This document shows positions 28,138 through 38,526 of a stretch of DNA of 64,000 nt, piece by piece (positions within the stretch are counted from its first letter, which is position 1; every line of letters begins with the position of its first letter). Made by a program: the position numbers and the translations under genes. Under the pieces are notes generated by a model. It had not been told where the DNA came from and did not search any database. It worked only from the letters and a program-made list of their open reading frames with translations. Source of the stretch: Parerythrobacter_A sp963838735. Its GTDB lineage: Bacteria > Pseudomonadota > Alphaproteobacteria > Sphingomonadales > Sphingomonadaceae. The DNA lies in NCBI GenBank assembly GCA_963838735.1, contig CAWISG010000003.1, positions 598,465 to 662,464 of the forward strand. Direction: 5' to 3'.

Positions 28138-29957
28138 TCATTCCTCCCCCATCCGCAACGCCGCGATGAACGCCTCCTGCGGGATGCTCACATTGCCGTA
28201 CTCGCGCATCTTCGCCTTGCCCTTTTTCTGCTTTTCCAGCAGCTTTTTCTTGCGGCTGAAATATCGCCGCCATAGCACTTCGCGGTCACGTCCTTGCGCA
28301 TCGCGGCAATAGTTTCGCGGGCGATGACCTTGCCGCCGATGGCCGCCTGCACCGGGATCTTGAACAGGTGGCGCGGGATGAGGTCTTTCATGCGTTCGCA
28401 GATGTGGCGGCCGCGCGCTTCGGCGACGCCGCGGTGCACGATCATGCTGAGCGCATCGACCGGCTCGTTGTTGACGAGGATGCTCATCTTCACAAGGTCG
28501 CCTTCGCGCAGGCCGATCTGTTCGTAGTCGAAGCTGGCATAGCCGCGGCTGATGCTTTTGAGGCGGTCGTAGAAGTCGAACACCACCTCGTTCAGCGGCA
28601 GCTCGTAGGTCACCTGCGCGCGGCCGCCGACATAGGTCAGGTCCACCTGCACCCCGCGCCGGTCCTGGCATAGCTTCAGAATGGAACCGAGATATTCGTC
28701 CGGGGTGTAGATCGTCGCCTTGATCCACGGCTCCTCGATCATGTCGATGCGGCTGGGGTCGGGATAGTCGGCGGGGTTGTGCAGCATCATCTCGCGCGCG
28801 TCATCGGTGCGGCTCTTGTTGAGCTGCATGCGATAGACAACGCTGGGCGCGGTGGTGATGAGGTCGAGGTCGTATTCGCGCGTCAGCCGTTCCTGAATGA
28901 TCTCCAGATGCAGCAGCCCCAGGAACCCGGCGCGGAAGCCGAAGCCCAGCGCGGCGGAGGATTCCATTTCGAAGCTGAAGCTGGCATCGTTCAGCCGCAG
29001 CTTGCCGATGCTCTCGCGCAGTTTCTCGAACTCGGCGGCGTCTACCGGGAACATGCCGCAGAACACCACCGGCTGCACTTCCTTGTAGCCGGGCAGCGCC
29101 TTGGTCGCGCCGTCCTTCACGGTCGTGATGGTGTCGCCGACGCGGGCCTGCTCCACCTCCTTGATCTGCGCGGTGATGAAGCCGATTTCGCCGGGGCCGA
29201 GTTCGTCGAGGTCGATGCGCTTGGGCGTGAAGGCGCCAACCCGGTCGACAAGGTGCTGCGTTTCGCCCTGCATGAAGCGGATGGGCAGCCCCTTCTTCAG
29301 CCACCCGTCGAGCACGCGCACGAGGATGACCACGCCGAGATAGGGGTCGTACCAGCTGTCGACCAGCATCGCCTTCAAGGGCGCGGTGCGGTCGCCTTTG
29401 GGCGGGGGGATCTTGGCGACGACGGCTTCCAGCACATCCTCGATGCCGATGCCGGACTTGGCGCTGGTCAGCACCGCCTCGCTGGCGTCGAGGCCGATGA
29501 TGTCCTCGATCTCGGCGCGCACCTGTTCGGGTTCGGCGGCGGGCAGGTCGATCTTGTTGATGACGGGCACGATCTCGTGGTCGTGCTCGATGGACTGGTA
29601 GACATTGGCTAGCGTCTGCGCCTCCACCCCCTGCGCCGCGTCCACCACCAGCAGCGCGCCTTCGCACGCGGCGAGGCTGCGGCTGACTTCGTAGGCGAAA
29701 TCGACATGGCCGGGCGTGTCCATGAGGTTGAGCTCGTAGGTCTCGCCATCCTTCGCGGTATAGTCGAGGCGCACGGTCTGCGCCTTGATGGTGATGCCGC
29801 GTTCGCGCTCGATATCCATGTTGTCGAGCACCTGCTCGCTCATCTCGCGGCTGGTCAGCCCGCCGCATTGCTGGATTAGCCGGTCGGCCAGCGTCGATTT
29901 GCCGTGGTCGATATGGGCGATGATGGAGAAATTGCGGATCTTGGAAAGGTCGGTCAT
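28138..29957 (-). pseudogene. lepA: Elongation factor 4 (LepA), frameshifted near the C-terminus
   Basis: LepA is a ribosome-binding GTPase affecting translation and 30S maturation. The GTPase motifs are intact (AHIDHGKSTLADRL, DTPGHVDFAYEVSR, NKIDLPAAE), as are the EF-G-like domains (GFGFRAGFLGLLHLEI). At about 28262-28268 the frame shifts after KCYGGD. The family C-terminus RKKKLLEKQKKGKAKM ... IPQEAFIAALRMGEE lies in the next register and ends at 28138. The shift equals one missing or two extra bases; repaired length is about 605 residues. The affected tail is the conserved LepA-specific domain, so an assembly error is more likely than a working truncation. Confidence 0.88.
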
Positions 29958-29992
29958 TGCGCCGCGACCGATAGCGGGCGGCGGCGGCGCTG

Positions 29993-30470
29993 TCAGGCGC
30001 TTTCGAGCGTGGCCCCGCCGAAATACAGGACTCGAATGCGCGGCACCAGATCAGGCGGAGCGAGTGCGGCAGAGTCGGTGCTGCCGGAATGGCGTTAGCT
30101 TTCCCGCCGGTCGAGGCATCCAGCGCGCCGAGGTCAATATGGCTTGCGTCCGCAATGGCATCGCCGTGCCTGCTGTGGCGCTGTCGCTCAACCAGACGCG
30201 CAGGTCCGGTCCCGCCATCGGTTGCGAAGGCTGGTGCAGGACAAGCGTATGGCTATCGTCCACATCGGTTACGATACGGCGCCGCCAGTTGCTGGCGTGG
30301 CCATCGCCGTCTGAGACTGTGCCTTTGGCGATGCTTGTCGCGGAGAGCTTGGGTCGCTCTTGGTTTGAGCAGTTGCGGTCCGGCATTTGGGCATCGGCGG
30401 ACGCAGGGCCGCAGCATGCGGCGAGGCCGATGGCGGCGATTAGGCAAGTGACGGGGCGAACGGGCTGATA
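29993..30470 (-). pseudogene. Exported DM13-domain protein, at least two frameshifts
   Basis: Three successive reverse-strand registers read as one DM13 domain. The first gives a signal-like stretch (TCLIAAIGLAAC) and IVTDVDDSHTLVLHQP ... AGPDLRVWLSDSA. After about 30166-30172 the next gives DAIADASHIDLGALDAS ... LRLIWCRAF. After about 30030-30035 the last gives RVLYFGGATLESA and stop. Restoring one base at each point yields the DM13 pattern (GPDLxVxLS, DLGxL, WCxxFxVxFGxAxL), a possible redox or adhesion module of unknown function. No start codon is found in the first register after GGAG at 30475-30478, so a further error near the start is possible. It lies 35 bp upstream of lepA. Confidence 0.5.
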
Positions 30471-30551
30471 ATTCTCCGGATATGAATGGGATCAGCCATG
30501 TTCTTCGTCGGGAAGTGGCAGATTCAACGTTACATCCGGCAGATGCAGGAT

Positions 30552-32828
30552 TTATTCGCGGTAGGCCAGCCCCGGTTGGGTCGATACTTCGAGGAATTTG
30601 GCGCGCGTCTTGGGCTTTTCGTGGTTGTCGAGCAGCGTATAGCTGCCCGACGGCAATGCGGCGAGCGGCATCCCGGCGGCGGCCAGAGCATAGGGGGATA
30701 CGCGGTGGCGGGTGCACAACCCGTCAGCCCCGTCGCTGACCAGCGCCTGTTCGAATTCCAGCCCCTGCGTCGCCTCGTCCGAACGGCGCACGCGTGACAC
30801 CACCAGCTGTCCGTCGCCCAAGTCGATGACCAGTTCGGTTCCTTCGGGCACATTCAGGATGCCCTCGATCATGGCGCCGCTGCGCGACAGGTTGCGCAGG
30901 AATGCGTCGTAGCGGTGGTCTTCGTGGATGACGCCGATCTTGCGGAACAGGCTCTTGCGTTCGGCACGGTGCTTGTCCGGGCCGATGACTTCGAATTTCA
31001 GCTCGCGCCGTTCCAGCCGATCGACGATCTCGTCCTGCGGCATGGCCTTGGCAAAGACCCAGCCCTGGATCAGTCCGGCCCCGTGTTCGCGCACCAGCTC
31101 CAGCTCGTCGCGCGCTTCGACGCCTTCCGCCACCGTTTCCATTTTCAGCGCGGCAGCCAGGCTGACGATGGCGGTGATGATCGCGGCATTGTTGTTATCC
31201 GCATGGGTCGCCCCGCGCACGAAGCTCTGGTCGATCTTGATCTTGTCGAATGGCGCGCGGCTCAGATAGCTGAGCGAGGAATAGCCGGTGCCGAAATCGT
31301 CCAGCGCCAGCCGCACGCCCAGCTTTTTGAGCCGGGCAAACATGCGCTTGGTCGCATGCGGGTCGGCCATGAAGACGCTTTCGGTAATCTCCAGTTCGAG
31401 CAGACCAGGGTCTAGGCCGGACGAGACCAGCGCCTGTTTTACGACCGCGGGAAAATCCTCGTTCGCAAACTGCACGGCGGAGACGTTGACCGAGACGCGC
31501 AGATTGTGGCCCCACGCCACCGCATCGCGACAGGACTGTTTCAGCGCCCAGTCGCCAAGGTCGTTGATGATGCCGGTTTCCTCGGCAATCGGGATGAATA
31601 CCGCCGGACCGATCCAGCCGCGCTCTTCGTGGTTCCAGCGCATCAGCGCCTCGAACCCGCGCACCATATCGGTCTTTGCGTCGATCAGCGGCTGGTAATG
31701 CATCTCCAGCGCCTTGTGGTGGAAAGCATCGCGCAGGTCCTCTTCTATCTTTTTGCGTTGTCGCGCGCCATCCTTCAGCTCGCCGGTGTAGAAACGGAAC
31801 TGTCCGCGCCCGCCACCCTTGGCTGCATACAGCGCAAGGTCGGCGCTGCTGACCAGCTCATCCGCGCTCACGCCGTCATAGGGCGCGATGGCGATGCCGA
31901 TGGAGGTGCCGATGATCGCGCGGTCGCCATTGATCGAATAGGGCTGCGAGATCATCTGGATCAGCCGCTGCGACAGGTCGCCCAGATCGCCACGGTCGTC
32001 GATATCGGGCAGGATGATCTGGAACTCGTCGCCGCCCAGCCGCCCGATTTCGCCCTTCTCGCCCACGATCTGCTCGATGCGCTGCGCCACCTGCTTCAGC
32101 AGCTCGTCGCCAGCCGGATGGCCCAGCGTATCATTGACCTGCTTGAACCGGTCGAGGTCCATCATCAGCAGCGCACAGCTGCGCTTGGCCGCCCGATAGG
32201 CGGTCAGCGTTGTCGACAGCCGTTTTTCCATGCGGTGGCGATTGGCCAGCCCGGTCAGCACATCGTATTGCGCCAGCCGCGAGGCATCGCGTTCGCGTTC
32301 GCGTGTCGCGGTGATATCCTTGGCGGACCCGCGATAGCCGAGAAATTCGCCTTCCCTGTCGAAAGACGGCTTGCCGGTGATCGACCACCAGCGGTGCGGC
32401 GCTTCGTCGTCGTCATTGTCGGATGACGGCTCGCTGCCGCGTCGCCGGGCGGGCTTCGGTGCGTCTGCAGCCAGCGCGAGGCGGACCTGCAATTCGGTAA
32501 AGCTGTTGCGCGTCGTCAGCAGGAAACCCAGCGGACGTTCCGCCTTGTCGGGATCGTCGGCTGCGTCGGGGATGAACAGTTCGCTGAGCGCGGTGCCCAT
32601 GATCTGGCCTGGTTCCAGCCCGATCATCTCCGCTGCGCTTTCGCTTAGATACGTGACTTTGCCCGAAGCATCGGTTGCCCAGAACCAGCCAAGGCTCAGT
32701 TCCTCGAACTGGTCCAGCAACGCCAGCCGCGCATTAGCGTCCAGTCCGGAGCGCGTGGACGTGCCGGACGGTTTGCCTCTGCGCTCTGCGCTGCCGCCCA
32801 GTCTGGTAAAGAAGCCCGGTTTACCCAT
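30552..32828 (-). CDS. PAS-GGDEF-EAL-PilZ cyclic-di-GMP protein
   Basis: The 758-residue soluble protein has a PAS domain (about 35-175), GGDEF (about 185-350, signature GRLGGDEF at 263-270, so cyclase-competent), EAL (about 360-615, FEALMRWNH at 392-400 with EITESVF and DDFGTGYSS intact) and a C-terminal PilZ-like domain (about 645-745) that could bind c-di-GMP. No RxxD inhibitory site is seen at the usual spacing. It can therefore in principle make and break c-di-GMP, with direction set by PAS input. Its paralogue at 32938 lies just upstream on the same strand, 109 bp away. Confidence 0.88.
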   Translation of the reverse strand: MGKPGFFTRLGGSAERRGKPSGTSTRSGLDANARLALLDQFEELSLGWFWATDASGKVTYLSESAAEMIGLEPGQIMGTALSELFIPDAADDPDKAERPLGFLLTTRNSFTELQVRLALAADAPKPARRRGSEPSSDNDDDEAPHRWWSITGKPSFDREGEFLGYRGSAKDITATRERERDASRLAQYDVLTGLANRHRMEKRLSTTLTAYRAAKRSCALLMMDLDRFKQVNDTLGHPAGDELLKQVAQRIEQIVGEKGEIGRLGGDEFQIILPDIDDRGDLGDLSQRLIQMISQPYSINGDRAIIGTSIGIAIAPYDGVSADELVSSADLALYAAKGGGRGQFRFYTGELKDGARQRKKIEEDLRDAFHHKALEMHYQPLIDAKTDMVRGFEALMRWNHEERGWIGPAVFIPIAEETGIINDLGDWALKQSCRDAVAWGHNLRVSVNVSAVQFANEDFPAVVKQALVSSGLDPGLLELEITESVFMADPHATKRMFARLKKLGVRLALDDFGTGYSSLSYLSRAPFDKIKIDQSFVRGATHADNNNAAIITAIVSLAAALKMETVAEGVEARDELELVREHGAGLIQGWVFAKAMPQDEIVDRLERRELKFEVIGPDKHRAERKSLFRKIGVIHEDHRYDAFLRNLSRSGAMIEGILNVPEGTELVIDLGDGQLVVSRVRRSDEATQGLEFEQALVSDGADGLCTRHRVSPYALAAAGMPLAALPSGSYTLLDNHEKPKTRAKFLEVSTQPGLAYRE

Positions 32829-32873
32829 GAACGCGTATTGATCCCTCGAACCGGTGAATTGCCGTTGCGCCCG

Positions 32874-32894
32874 AAGCCCGTGTAGTCCGGGCTT
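32874..32894. terminator. Hairpin between the two GGDEF-EAL genes
   Basis: AAGCCCG, a 7-base loop, then CGGGCTT form a 7-bp stem in the 109-bp gap between the paralogous genes. The T-run (TTTT) follows on the forward strand, whereas both genes are read on the reverse strand. As a terminator of the upstream reverse-strand gene it is therefore imperfect and may only partly separate the two transcripts. Confidence 0.4.
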
Positions 32895-32937
32895 TTGTAG
32901 CCGTCTGACTAGCGGGCATTCGTTGCCACCGTGTTAA

Positions 32938-35709
32938 TCACGCCGCCTCACTATGTGCAGCACGCACGATGGCCGGGTTGTCCCGCTCTTCACTGCGCAG
33001 AACAATGGTCCCGCTGTTGTCGGTGTCCAGCGGGCGGGCGAAGGTCACGCCCATCTTGCGATCGTTGCTCCACACGCAGGTGATGCGGGTGACGATATCG
33101 GCGCTGATTGCCAGATTGAACTGCGTGCCAGGCGGCACCTTGTACAGCCCTTCGACCAGCGCGCCTTCGGGCGACATGTTGCGGATGGTCGCCTTGTAGA
33201 ACTGGCCATCATGTTCCAGCATGACCTTGCGCAGCATCGTCTGCCGGGTGCTGCGAGCGGAACGGAACCCGTCCGCCTCGATGGTCGGTCCCTGCCCCAG
33301 CAGCGCCACGGCCTTGGTGAATGGCACCGCCTTGGAGAAAATATAGCCCTGGATCTGGCTGCACCCCAGACTGCGCACCAGCTCCAGCTCGTCCATCGTT
33401 TCCACACCCTCTGCCGTGGTATCCATGCCCAGCGATTCCGCGAGGCTGGTGATGGAGGTGATGATGGCCCCGTTGCGATTGCCCGGTTGCGTCGCCCCGC
33501 GCACGAAGCTCTGGTCGATCTTGATCTTGTCGAACGGCGCTTTCTTCAGATAGCCGAGCGAGGAATAGCCGGTGCCGAAATCGTCCAGCGCCAGGCGCAC
33601 ACCCACTTTTTTCAGCGCCGCGAACATCGCTTCGGTGCCCGCATCGTCGTTCAGGAAAACGCTTTCGGTGATTTCCAGCTCCAGCCGTTCGGGCCGGATG
33701 CCAGCTTCCATGATGGCGTTGGTGACGATGCCGGGCAGTTGCGGATTGCTGAATTGCAGCGGCGAGACATTCACGGCGCATTTTACGTCGCCGGGGAACT
33801 GGGCGAGGTCGTTGCAAGCGGTATTGATCGCCCATTCGCCGATGGCGGCGATCAGGCCGGTGTCTTCCGCAACAGGAATGAACTTGTCGGGCGAGACCCA
33901 GCCTTTTTCGGGATGCTCCCAGCGCAGCAGCGCCTCGAACCCGATGATGCGGTTGCCCTTGGCCGCGACGATGGGCTGGTAAAACAGCTGGAACGCCTTG
34001 TTCGCCACTGCATCGCGCAGGTCGTCTTCCATAACCGCCTTCTGCTCCGCCACAGAGTGCAAATCGAGCGAGAAGAAGTGATAGCGCCCGCGCCCGCCAT
34101 CCTTGGCGGCATACAGGGCAAGGTCGGCGTTACGGATGACGTGTTCGCTGTCCGTGCCGTTGTCGGGTGCGATGGCAATACCGAGCGATGCGCCGATGGT
34201 GACGCGGTGCCCGTCGACCGAATAGGGTTGCGACAGGGAATTGATGATGTCCTGTGCCAGCCGCGCCAGATCGTCCTGTTTCCAGCGCCCCGGCACGATG
34301 ACTTCGAACTCGTCGCCGCCCAACCGGCCAACGCGGCCTTGCGTATCGACGGTTCGCTCCAGCCTCTTTGCAACCTGTTGCAACAGAGCATCGCCCGCTG
34401 GATGGCCGAGCGTATCGTTCACCTGCTTGAAGCGGTCAAGATCGAGCAGCATGACGCTGCATTCCCGCTGCGATTCCATCGGCGCGGACAGAATCTTGTC
34501 CAGTAATTGCAGCATCTGGAACCGGTTGGCGAGGCTGGTCAGCGAGTCATATTGCGCCAGCCGCTGCACCGATTCCTCGTTCCGCTTCTTCTCGGTCAGG
34601 TCGGTGCCGGAGCCGCGGAAGCCCAGGAAGTTGCCGAAGCTGTCATAGGCGGGCCGTCCGCTGACCGACCACCAGCGTTCCTCGCCCTTTATATTGGCCT
34701 CGACGCCCAGCTCCTGGAACGAGGAGCGCGACGACATATGGAAAGTCAGCGTGCGTTCGCCGTCGTGATTGTCGTCGCCCAGTTCGAACAGCTCGACAAA
34801 CGGACACTGGATCAGCGCCTCCGCCGTGGTGCCCAGCGTTTGCGCGACCGGCGACGAGATATAGGTGAGCATGCCGCGCCGGTCGGTTTCCCAGAACCAG
34901 CCCTGCCCAGTCTCCTCGTAATCGCGCAGAATATCCTCGGCCCGGTTGCTGACCCGCTCGCGCGCTTCCTGCTCTTCCGCGCGGCGGCGGGTGAGCACAA
35001 GCTGATGCCGCACGATCAGCAGGGTGGAGCCGGTCGCCACGGCCATTGCAGCATAAGACGCGATGGAACCTTCGAACACGACCACCGTCATCCAGCAGGC
35101 GAATTGTACGGCAAACTGTTGCAGGATGCGGCTGGCCAGCAGGCTGGCGGCGAGCACATTGCTGGTGATGATAGCGCCCAGCGCCCACTGGATTTCCATA
35201 TCGCCGAACGCTGCCCAAGCGGTGAAGGTCAAGGCGACGCATGCGGCCGGGACGACCAGCGACAGCCAGCACCACGCGCTCATCCATTTCGGGACGTTGC
35301 CGTCATTGTCGGACCGTGTCGCACGTTCGGTGCGCGCAAGGCCACGGCCATGCCATGCAAAGGCAATGGCCGCGACACTCGCGACCGCGCTCGATAATGG
35401 CGGCATCGACATGCTGACCGCCATGCCCAGCACCGATGCCACCGCGATGAATACCGCGAACCACCCCCAGTCGCACGGGACGATGGCCTGCGGTGCGCCG
35501 GCACGGGTGCGGGGCAGCAGGCGGTCGAACCCGGCCTTGCCCCTGCGGTGCCCCTTGCGCCGTTCTTCCTCGGACGATTTTGCCGATTGTTTTTTGTCGG
35601 AAGACCAATCTGTAGAAGTCGGGCGGGAACGGGACGCAGCTGTATTGCCCTGCGCAGCGGCAGGCGGGCGCACCCCGTCAGATCGGTTCCGCGACTTCCC
35701 GAATTCCAT
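32938..35709 (-). CDS. Membrane-bound PAS-GGDEF-EAL-PilZ cyclic-di-GMP protein
   Basis: From the ATG at 35709 (MEFGKSRNRS) this is a 923-residue protein: a basic linker, a membrane module of several hydrophobic helices (about 80-235), PAS (about 255-375), GGDEF (signature GRLGGDEF near 461-468), EAL (FEALLRWEH; ITESVF; DDFGTGYSS) and a C-terminal PilZ-like domain. Both catalytic signatures are intact. An upstream in-frame ATG at 35769 would add 20 residues, but the DNA there looks like promoter rather than coding sequence and lies close to the divergent phaC, so it is not preferred. It is closely related in layout to the protein at 30552. Confidence 0.85.
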   Translation of the reverse strand: MEFGKSRNRSDGVRPPAAAQGNTAASRSRPTSTDWSSDKKQSAKSSEEERRKGHRRGKAGFDRLLPRTRAGAPQAIVPCDWGWFAVFIAVASVLGMAVSMSMPPLSSAVASVAAIAFAWHGRGLARTERATRSDNDGNVPKWMSAWCWLSLVVPAACVALTFTAWAAFGDMEIQWALGAIITSNVLAASLLASRILQQFAVQFACWMTVVVFEGSIASYAAMAVATGSTLLIVRHQLVLTRRRAEEQEARERVSNRAEDILRDYEETGQGWFWETDRRGMLTYISSPVAQTLGTTAEALIQCPFVELFELGDDNHDGERTLTFHMSSRSSFQELGVEANIKGEERWWSVSGRPAYDSFGNFLGFRGSGTDLTEKKRNEESVQRLAQYDSLTSLANRFQMLQLLDKILSAPMESQRECSVMLLDLDRFKQVNDTLGHPAGDALLQQVAKRLERTVDTQGRVGRLGGDEFEVIVPGRWKQDDLARLAQDIINSLSQPYSVDGHRVTIGASLGIAIAPDNGTDSEHVIRNADLALYAAKDGGRGRYHFFSLDLHSVAEQKAVMEDDLRDAVANKAFQLFYQPIVAAKGNRIIGFEALLRWEHPEKGWVSPDKFIPVAEDTGLIAAIGEWAINTACNDLAQFPGDVKCAVNVSPLQFSNPQLPGIVTNAIMEAGIRPERLELEITESVFLNDDAGTEAMFAALKKVGVRLALDDFGTGYSSLGYLKKAPFDKIKIDQSFVRGATQPGNRNGAIITSITSLAESLGMDTTAEGVETMDELELVRSLGCSQIQGYIFSKAVPFTKAVALLGQGPTIEADGFRSARSTRQTMLRKVMLEHDGQFYKATIRNMSPEGALVEGLYKVPPGTQFNLAISADIVTRITCVWSNDRKMGVTFARPLDTDNSGTIVLRSEERDNPAIVRAAHSEAA

Positions 35710-35859
35710 GCGCCGACCGCTCGCACGAAGCGTTTGAAAAAGAGTTAATGCGGCGGTTAGAAATGGCATTGCAACCGCCCGCCTGCCGCCTTGCTTGCCA
35801 AGCTATCTCGCCCGGTGCATGTTCGCCTTCATAACAAAAGCACTTGCGAGGGAACTGGA

Positions 35860-37578
35860 ATGGCCGAAGCACCGAAAGAGGCACCGAAAGAACCGTTGCA
35901 TTTTGGCGACGAAGCCGCGCAATCGACCACTGCGCTGGGGCCGCTGATCGGCCTTGCACGCGAGGATTTCGTCGGGGCAGTCGCACTGCTGCTGCGCGAA
36001 ACCGCCAGCGATCCGGCCCGTACGATGCGCCATGCGCAAACGATGGGTGCCGACATGCTCAAGATCATGACCGGCAAATCGGATCTAGCGCCCGATGCCA
36101 AAGACAAGCGGTTCATGGACCCGGCGTGGCAATACAACCCGTTCTTCAAGGCAGGTGCGCAATATTATCTGGCCGTGCAGAAAGGGATGCGCAGCTGGCT
36201 CGACGATCTGGAACTAGACGAGCTGGAGCGCGACCGCGCCAATTTTATTTCGAATATCATCATCGACAGCCTCGCGCCCACCAACTCGCTGCTCGGCAAT
36301 CCCACCGCGCAGAAGCGCGTGATCGACAGCGGGGGCTTAAGCCTGATGAAGGGCCTGAAAAACGCCTATGAGGATATGACCAAGAACAAGGGCATGGTCA
36401 GCCAGGTCGACAAGACGCCGTTCAAGCTGGGTGAGAACATCGCCGCGTCGAAGGGGCACGTCGTCCTGCGCACCGAAATGATGGAACTGATCCATTACGC
36501 CCCCACGACCGAAGAGGTCTATGCAACCCCGCAGCTCATCATCCCGCCGCAAATAAACAAGGCGTATATAAACGACTTGTCGCCGGAAAAATCCGTCGTT
36601 CGCTATCTGACCGGGCACGGCGTCCAAATGTTCCTGATTTCGTGGCGCAATCCGACGAAGGAACAGGGCCACTGGGACATGGCGGACTATATCGCTGCCT
36701 GCCGCGAAGCGATGGATGCCGTCGCCGCGATCACCAAGTCGAAGACGGTGAACGTATGTGCGGGCTGTTCGGGCGGGCAAACCGCCGCGATGCTGGCTAG
36801 CAAGTTGGCGGCGGACGGAGACGCGAAGCTGGGTGCGCTGACGCTGATGGTGTGTGTCCTGCATCCGCAGCAGACCGATATCGAGGCAGGCTCGCTGGTG
36901 ACCGAAAACGGGATGCAGCTTGCCCGGCAACGGGCCGCCAAGCAGGGCGTCATCAAGGGCGACGATCTGGCGCGCGGGTTCGCGTGGCTGCGGCCCAATG
37001 ACCTGATCTGGAACTACGTCATAAACAACTACCTGCTGGGTGAAGACCCGCCTGCCTTCGATGTATTGTTCTGGAACGCGGACGCCACCAATCTTTCCGC
37101 CGCGCTGATGGGCGATTTCCTGACCATTTTCGAAACGCTGGCCTTCACGAAGAAGGGCGAGGTGGAGATGGTGGATCACAAGATCGATCTGTCGAAGGTG
37201 GACAACGACCTGTTCATCCTGGGCGGGGTGACCGACCATATCACCCCTTGGAAAGCGACGTATCGCTCCACGCAGCTGTTCGGCTCCAGCGATGTCACTT
37301 ACGTGCTCAGCCATTCCGGGCACATGCAGGCGATCCTGAACCCGCCCGGAAACCCCAAGGCGCGCTACTACCTGCAAAAGAAGGACGGCCCACTGCCGGA
37401 AACCGCCGACGAATGGCAGGCGGGCGCGGAAGAAATCGCGGGAAGCTGGTGGCCCTACTGGATCGAATGGCTGCAGGCGCGGTCGGGCGCGAAGAAGAAA
37501 GCGCCCAAGTCGCTCGGCAATGCAAGATACAAGCCGCTGGACCCGGCGCCCGGTCAATACGTGCTTGAAGAGGTGTGA
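35860..37578 (+). CDS. phaC: Class I poly(3-hydroxyalkanoate) synthase
   Basis: PhaC polymerises 3-hydroxyacyl-CoA into storage polyester on granules. The 572-residue product has the N-terminal PhaC domain (DPAWQYNPFFKAGAQYYL), the lipase-like box with the catalytic cysteine (CAGCSGGQ), FLISWRNP, the catalytic Asp (GGVTDHITPW) and His (HSGHMQAILNPP). The ATG at 35860 follows GAGGGA at good spacing. It is divergent from the second GGDEF-EAL gene and followed after 58 bp by phaZ. bdhA elsewhere in the window completes a polyhydroxybutyrate cycle. Confidence 0.94.
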   Translation: MAEAPKEAPKEPLHFGDEAAQSTTALGPLIGLAREDFVGAVALLLRETASDPARTMRHAQTMGADMLKIMTGKSDLAPDAKDKRFMDPAWQYNPFFKAGAQYYLAVQKGMRSWLDDLELDELERDRANFISNIIIDSLAPTNSLLGNPTAQKRVIDSGGLSLMKGLKNAYEDMTKNKGMVSQVDKTPFKLGENIAASKGHVVLRTEMMELIHYAPTTEEVYATPQLIIPPQINKAYINDLSPEKSVVRYLTGHGVQMFLISWRNPTKEQGHWDMADYIAACREAMDAVAAITKSKTVNVCAGCSGGQTAAMLASKLAADGDAKLGALTLMVCVLHPQQTDIEAGSLVTENGMQLARQRAAKQGVIKGDDLARGFAWLRPNDLIWNYVINNYLLGEDPPAFDVLFWNADATNLSAALMGDFLTIFETLAFTKKGEVEMVDHKIDLSKVDNDLFILGGVTDHITPWKATYRSTQLFGSSDVTYVLSHSGHMQAILNPPGNPKARYYLQKKDGPLPETADEWQAGAEEIAGSWWPYWIEWLQARSGAKKKAPKSLGNARYKPLDPAPGQYVLEEV

Positions 37579-37636
37579 CCGCATACCCAGTTATGCTGCA
37601 CTGCACCAAAGCCAGTGCCAATGATAGGAAAAGCGT

Positions 37637-38514
37637 TTGACCGATCCGATGCGAACCGCCGAAATTAGCCTCGAGAAAGGTGGGCGGGCGCACGCTGCGC
37701 GTCGCGCGCTGGCGGCTGGACGAACCGAGCGACCATCCGCCGGTCCTGTTCTTCAACGGCATCGGTGCGAATATCGAAGCGGTCGCCCCGCTGGCCGAAG
37801 CGCTGGACGACCGCGGCTTCATCATGTTCGACATGCCCGGCGTCGGCAAATCGCCCGAGCCCACAGTGCCCTATAACGCCTTCACGATGGCATGGACGGC
37901 GACCAAGGTGCTGGACCTGTTCGGCGTGCGACAGGCCGATGTGATGGGCGTAAGCTGGGGCGGCGCGATGGCGCAGCATTTCGCGCTACAACACCCCGGT
38001 CGCACGCGACGGCTGGTGCTTGCTGGCGACCAGCGCGGGCATGCTGATGGTGCCGGGCAATCCTGCTGCGCTGACCAAGATGGCCGATCCGCGCCGCTAT
38101 GTGGACGCCGCCTTCATGGCGAAGCATTTCGAGACGCTGTATGGCGGCGTGCAGCCGGCCACCACCGGCGCGGGCCAGAACGACACGCAAAACGAAGGCA
38201 AGGGCGCGCATATCGGACGGCTGACCCCACCCACGCCGCGGGGCTATGTCTATCAGTTGCTGGCGCTGGTCGGCTGGACCAGCGCGCCTGCGCTACCTTT
38301 CCTGAAGAAGCCGACGCTCATAATGATGGGCGACGACGACCAGATCGTGCCGGTCGTGAACGGCAAGATCCTGAACAGGCTGATCCCGAACAGCGAGCTG
38401 GAAATCATGGAAGGCGGCGGGCACCTGTTCCTGCTCAGCCATCGCGAACAAAGCGTCAGCGCGATGCGCCGTTTCCTCGATACGCCCGAAACGCAGATGG
38501 CCAAGGCGGCCTGA
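37637..38514 (+). pseudogene. phaZ: Intracellular PHA depolymerase, two frameshifts
   Basis: The pieces match the alpha/beta-hydrolase family of intracellular polyhydroxyalkanoate depolymerases (TIGR02240 type). A TTG at 37637 with AGGAA upstream starts TDPMRTAEISLE. An extra A at about 37676-37678 moves the frame to VGGRTLRVARW, FFNGIGANIEAV, GVSWGGAMAQHF (catalytic Ser). An extra G at about 38025 moves it again to LVLAATSAGMLMVPG, then GDDDQIVP (Asp) and GGGHLFLL (His), ending at 38514. With both bases removed the protein is 291 residues, normal for the family. Two breaks in one conserved gene beside intact phaC argue for assembly error. Confidence 0.8.
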
Positions 38515-38526
38515 CGGGTCGGTCGA

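Noticed and set aside
30025..30045. TTCGAGTCC on the reverse strand, like a tRNA T-loop
   Set aside because: The flanking bases cannot form a T-stem, no acceptor or anticodon stem fits, and the segment reads as the end of the DM13 domain.
29785..30468. Forward open frame covering the lepA start and the region upstream
   Set aside because: Its first part is antisense lepA and the rest is antisense to the DM13 reading; no ribosome site or domain supports it.
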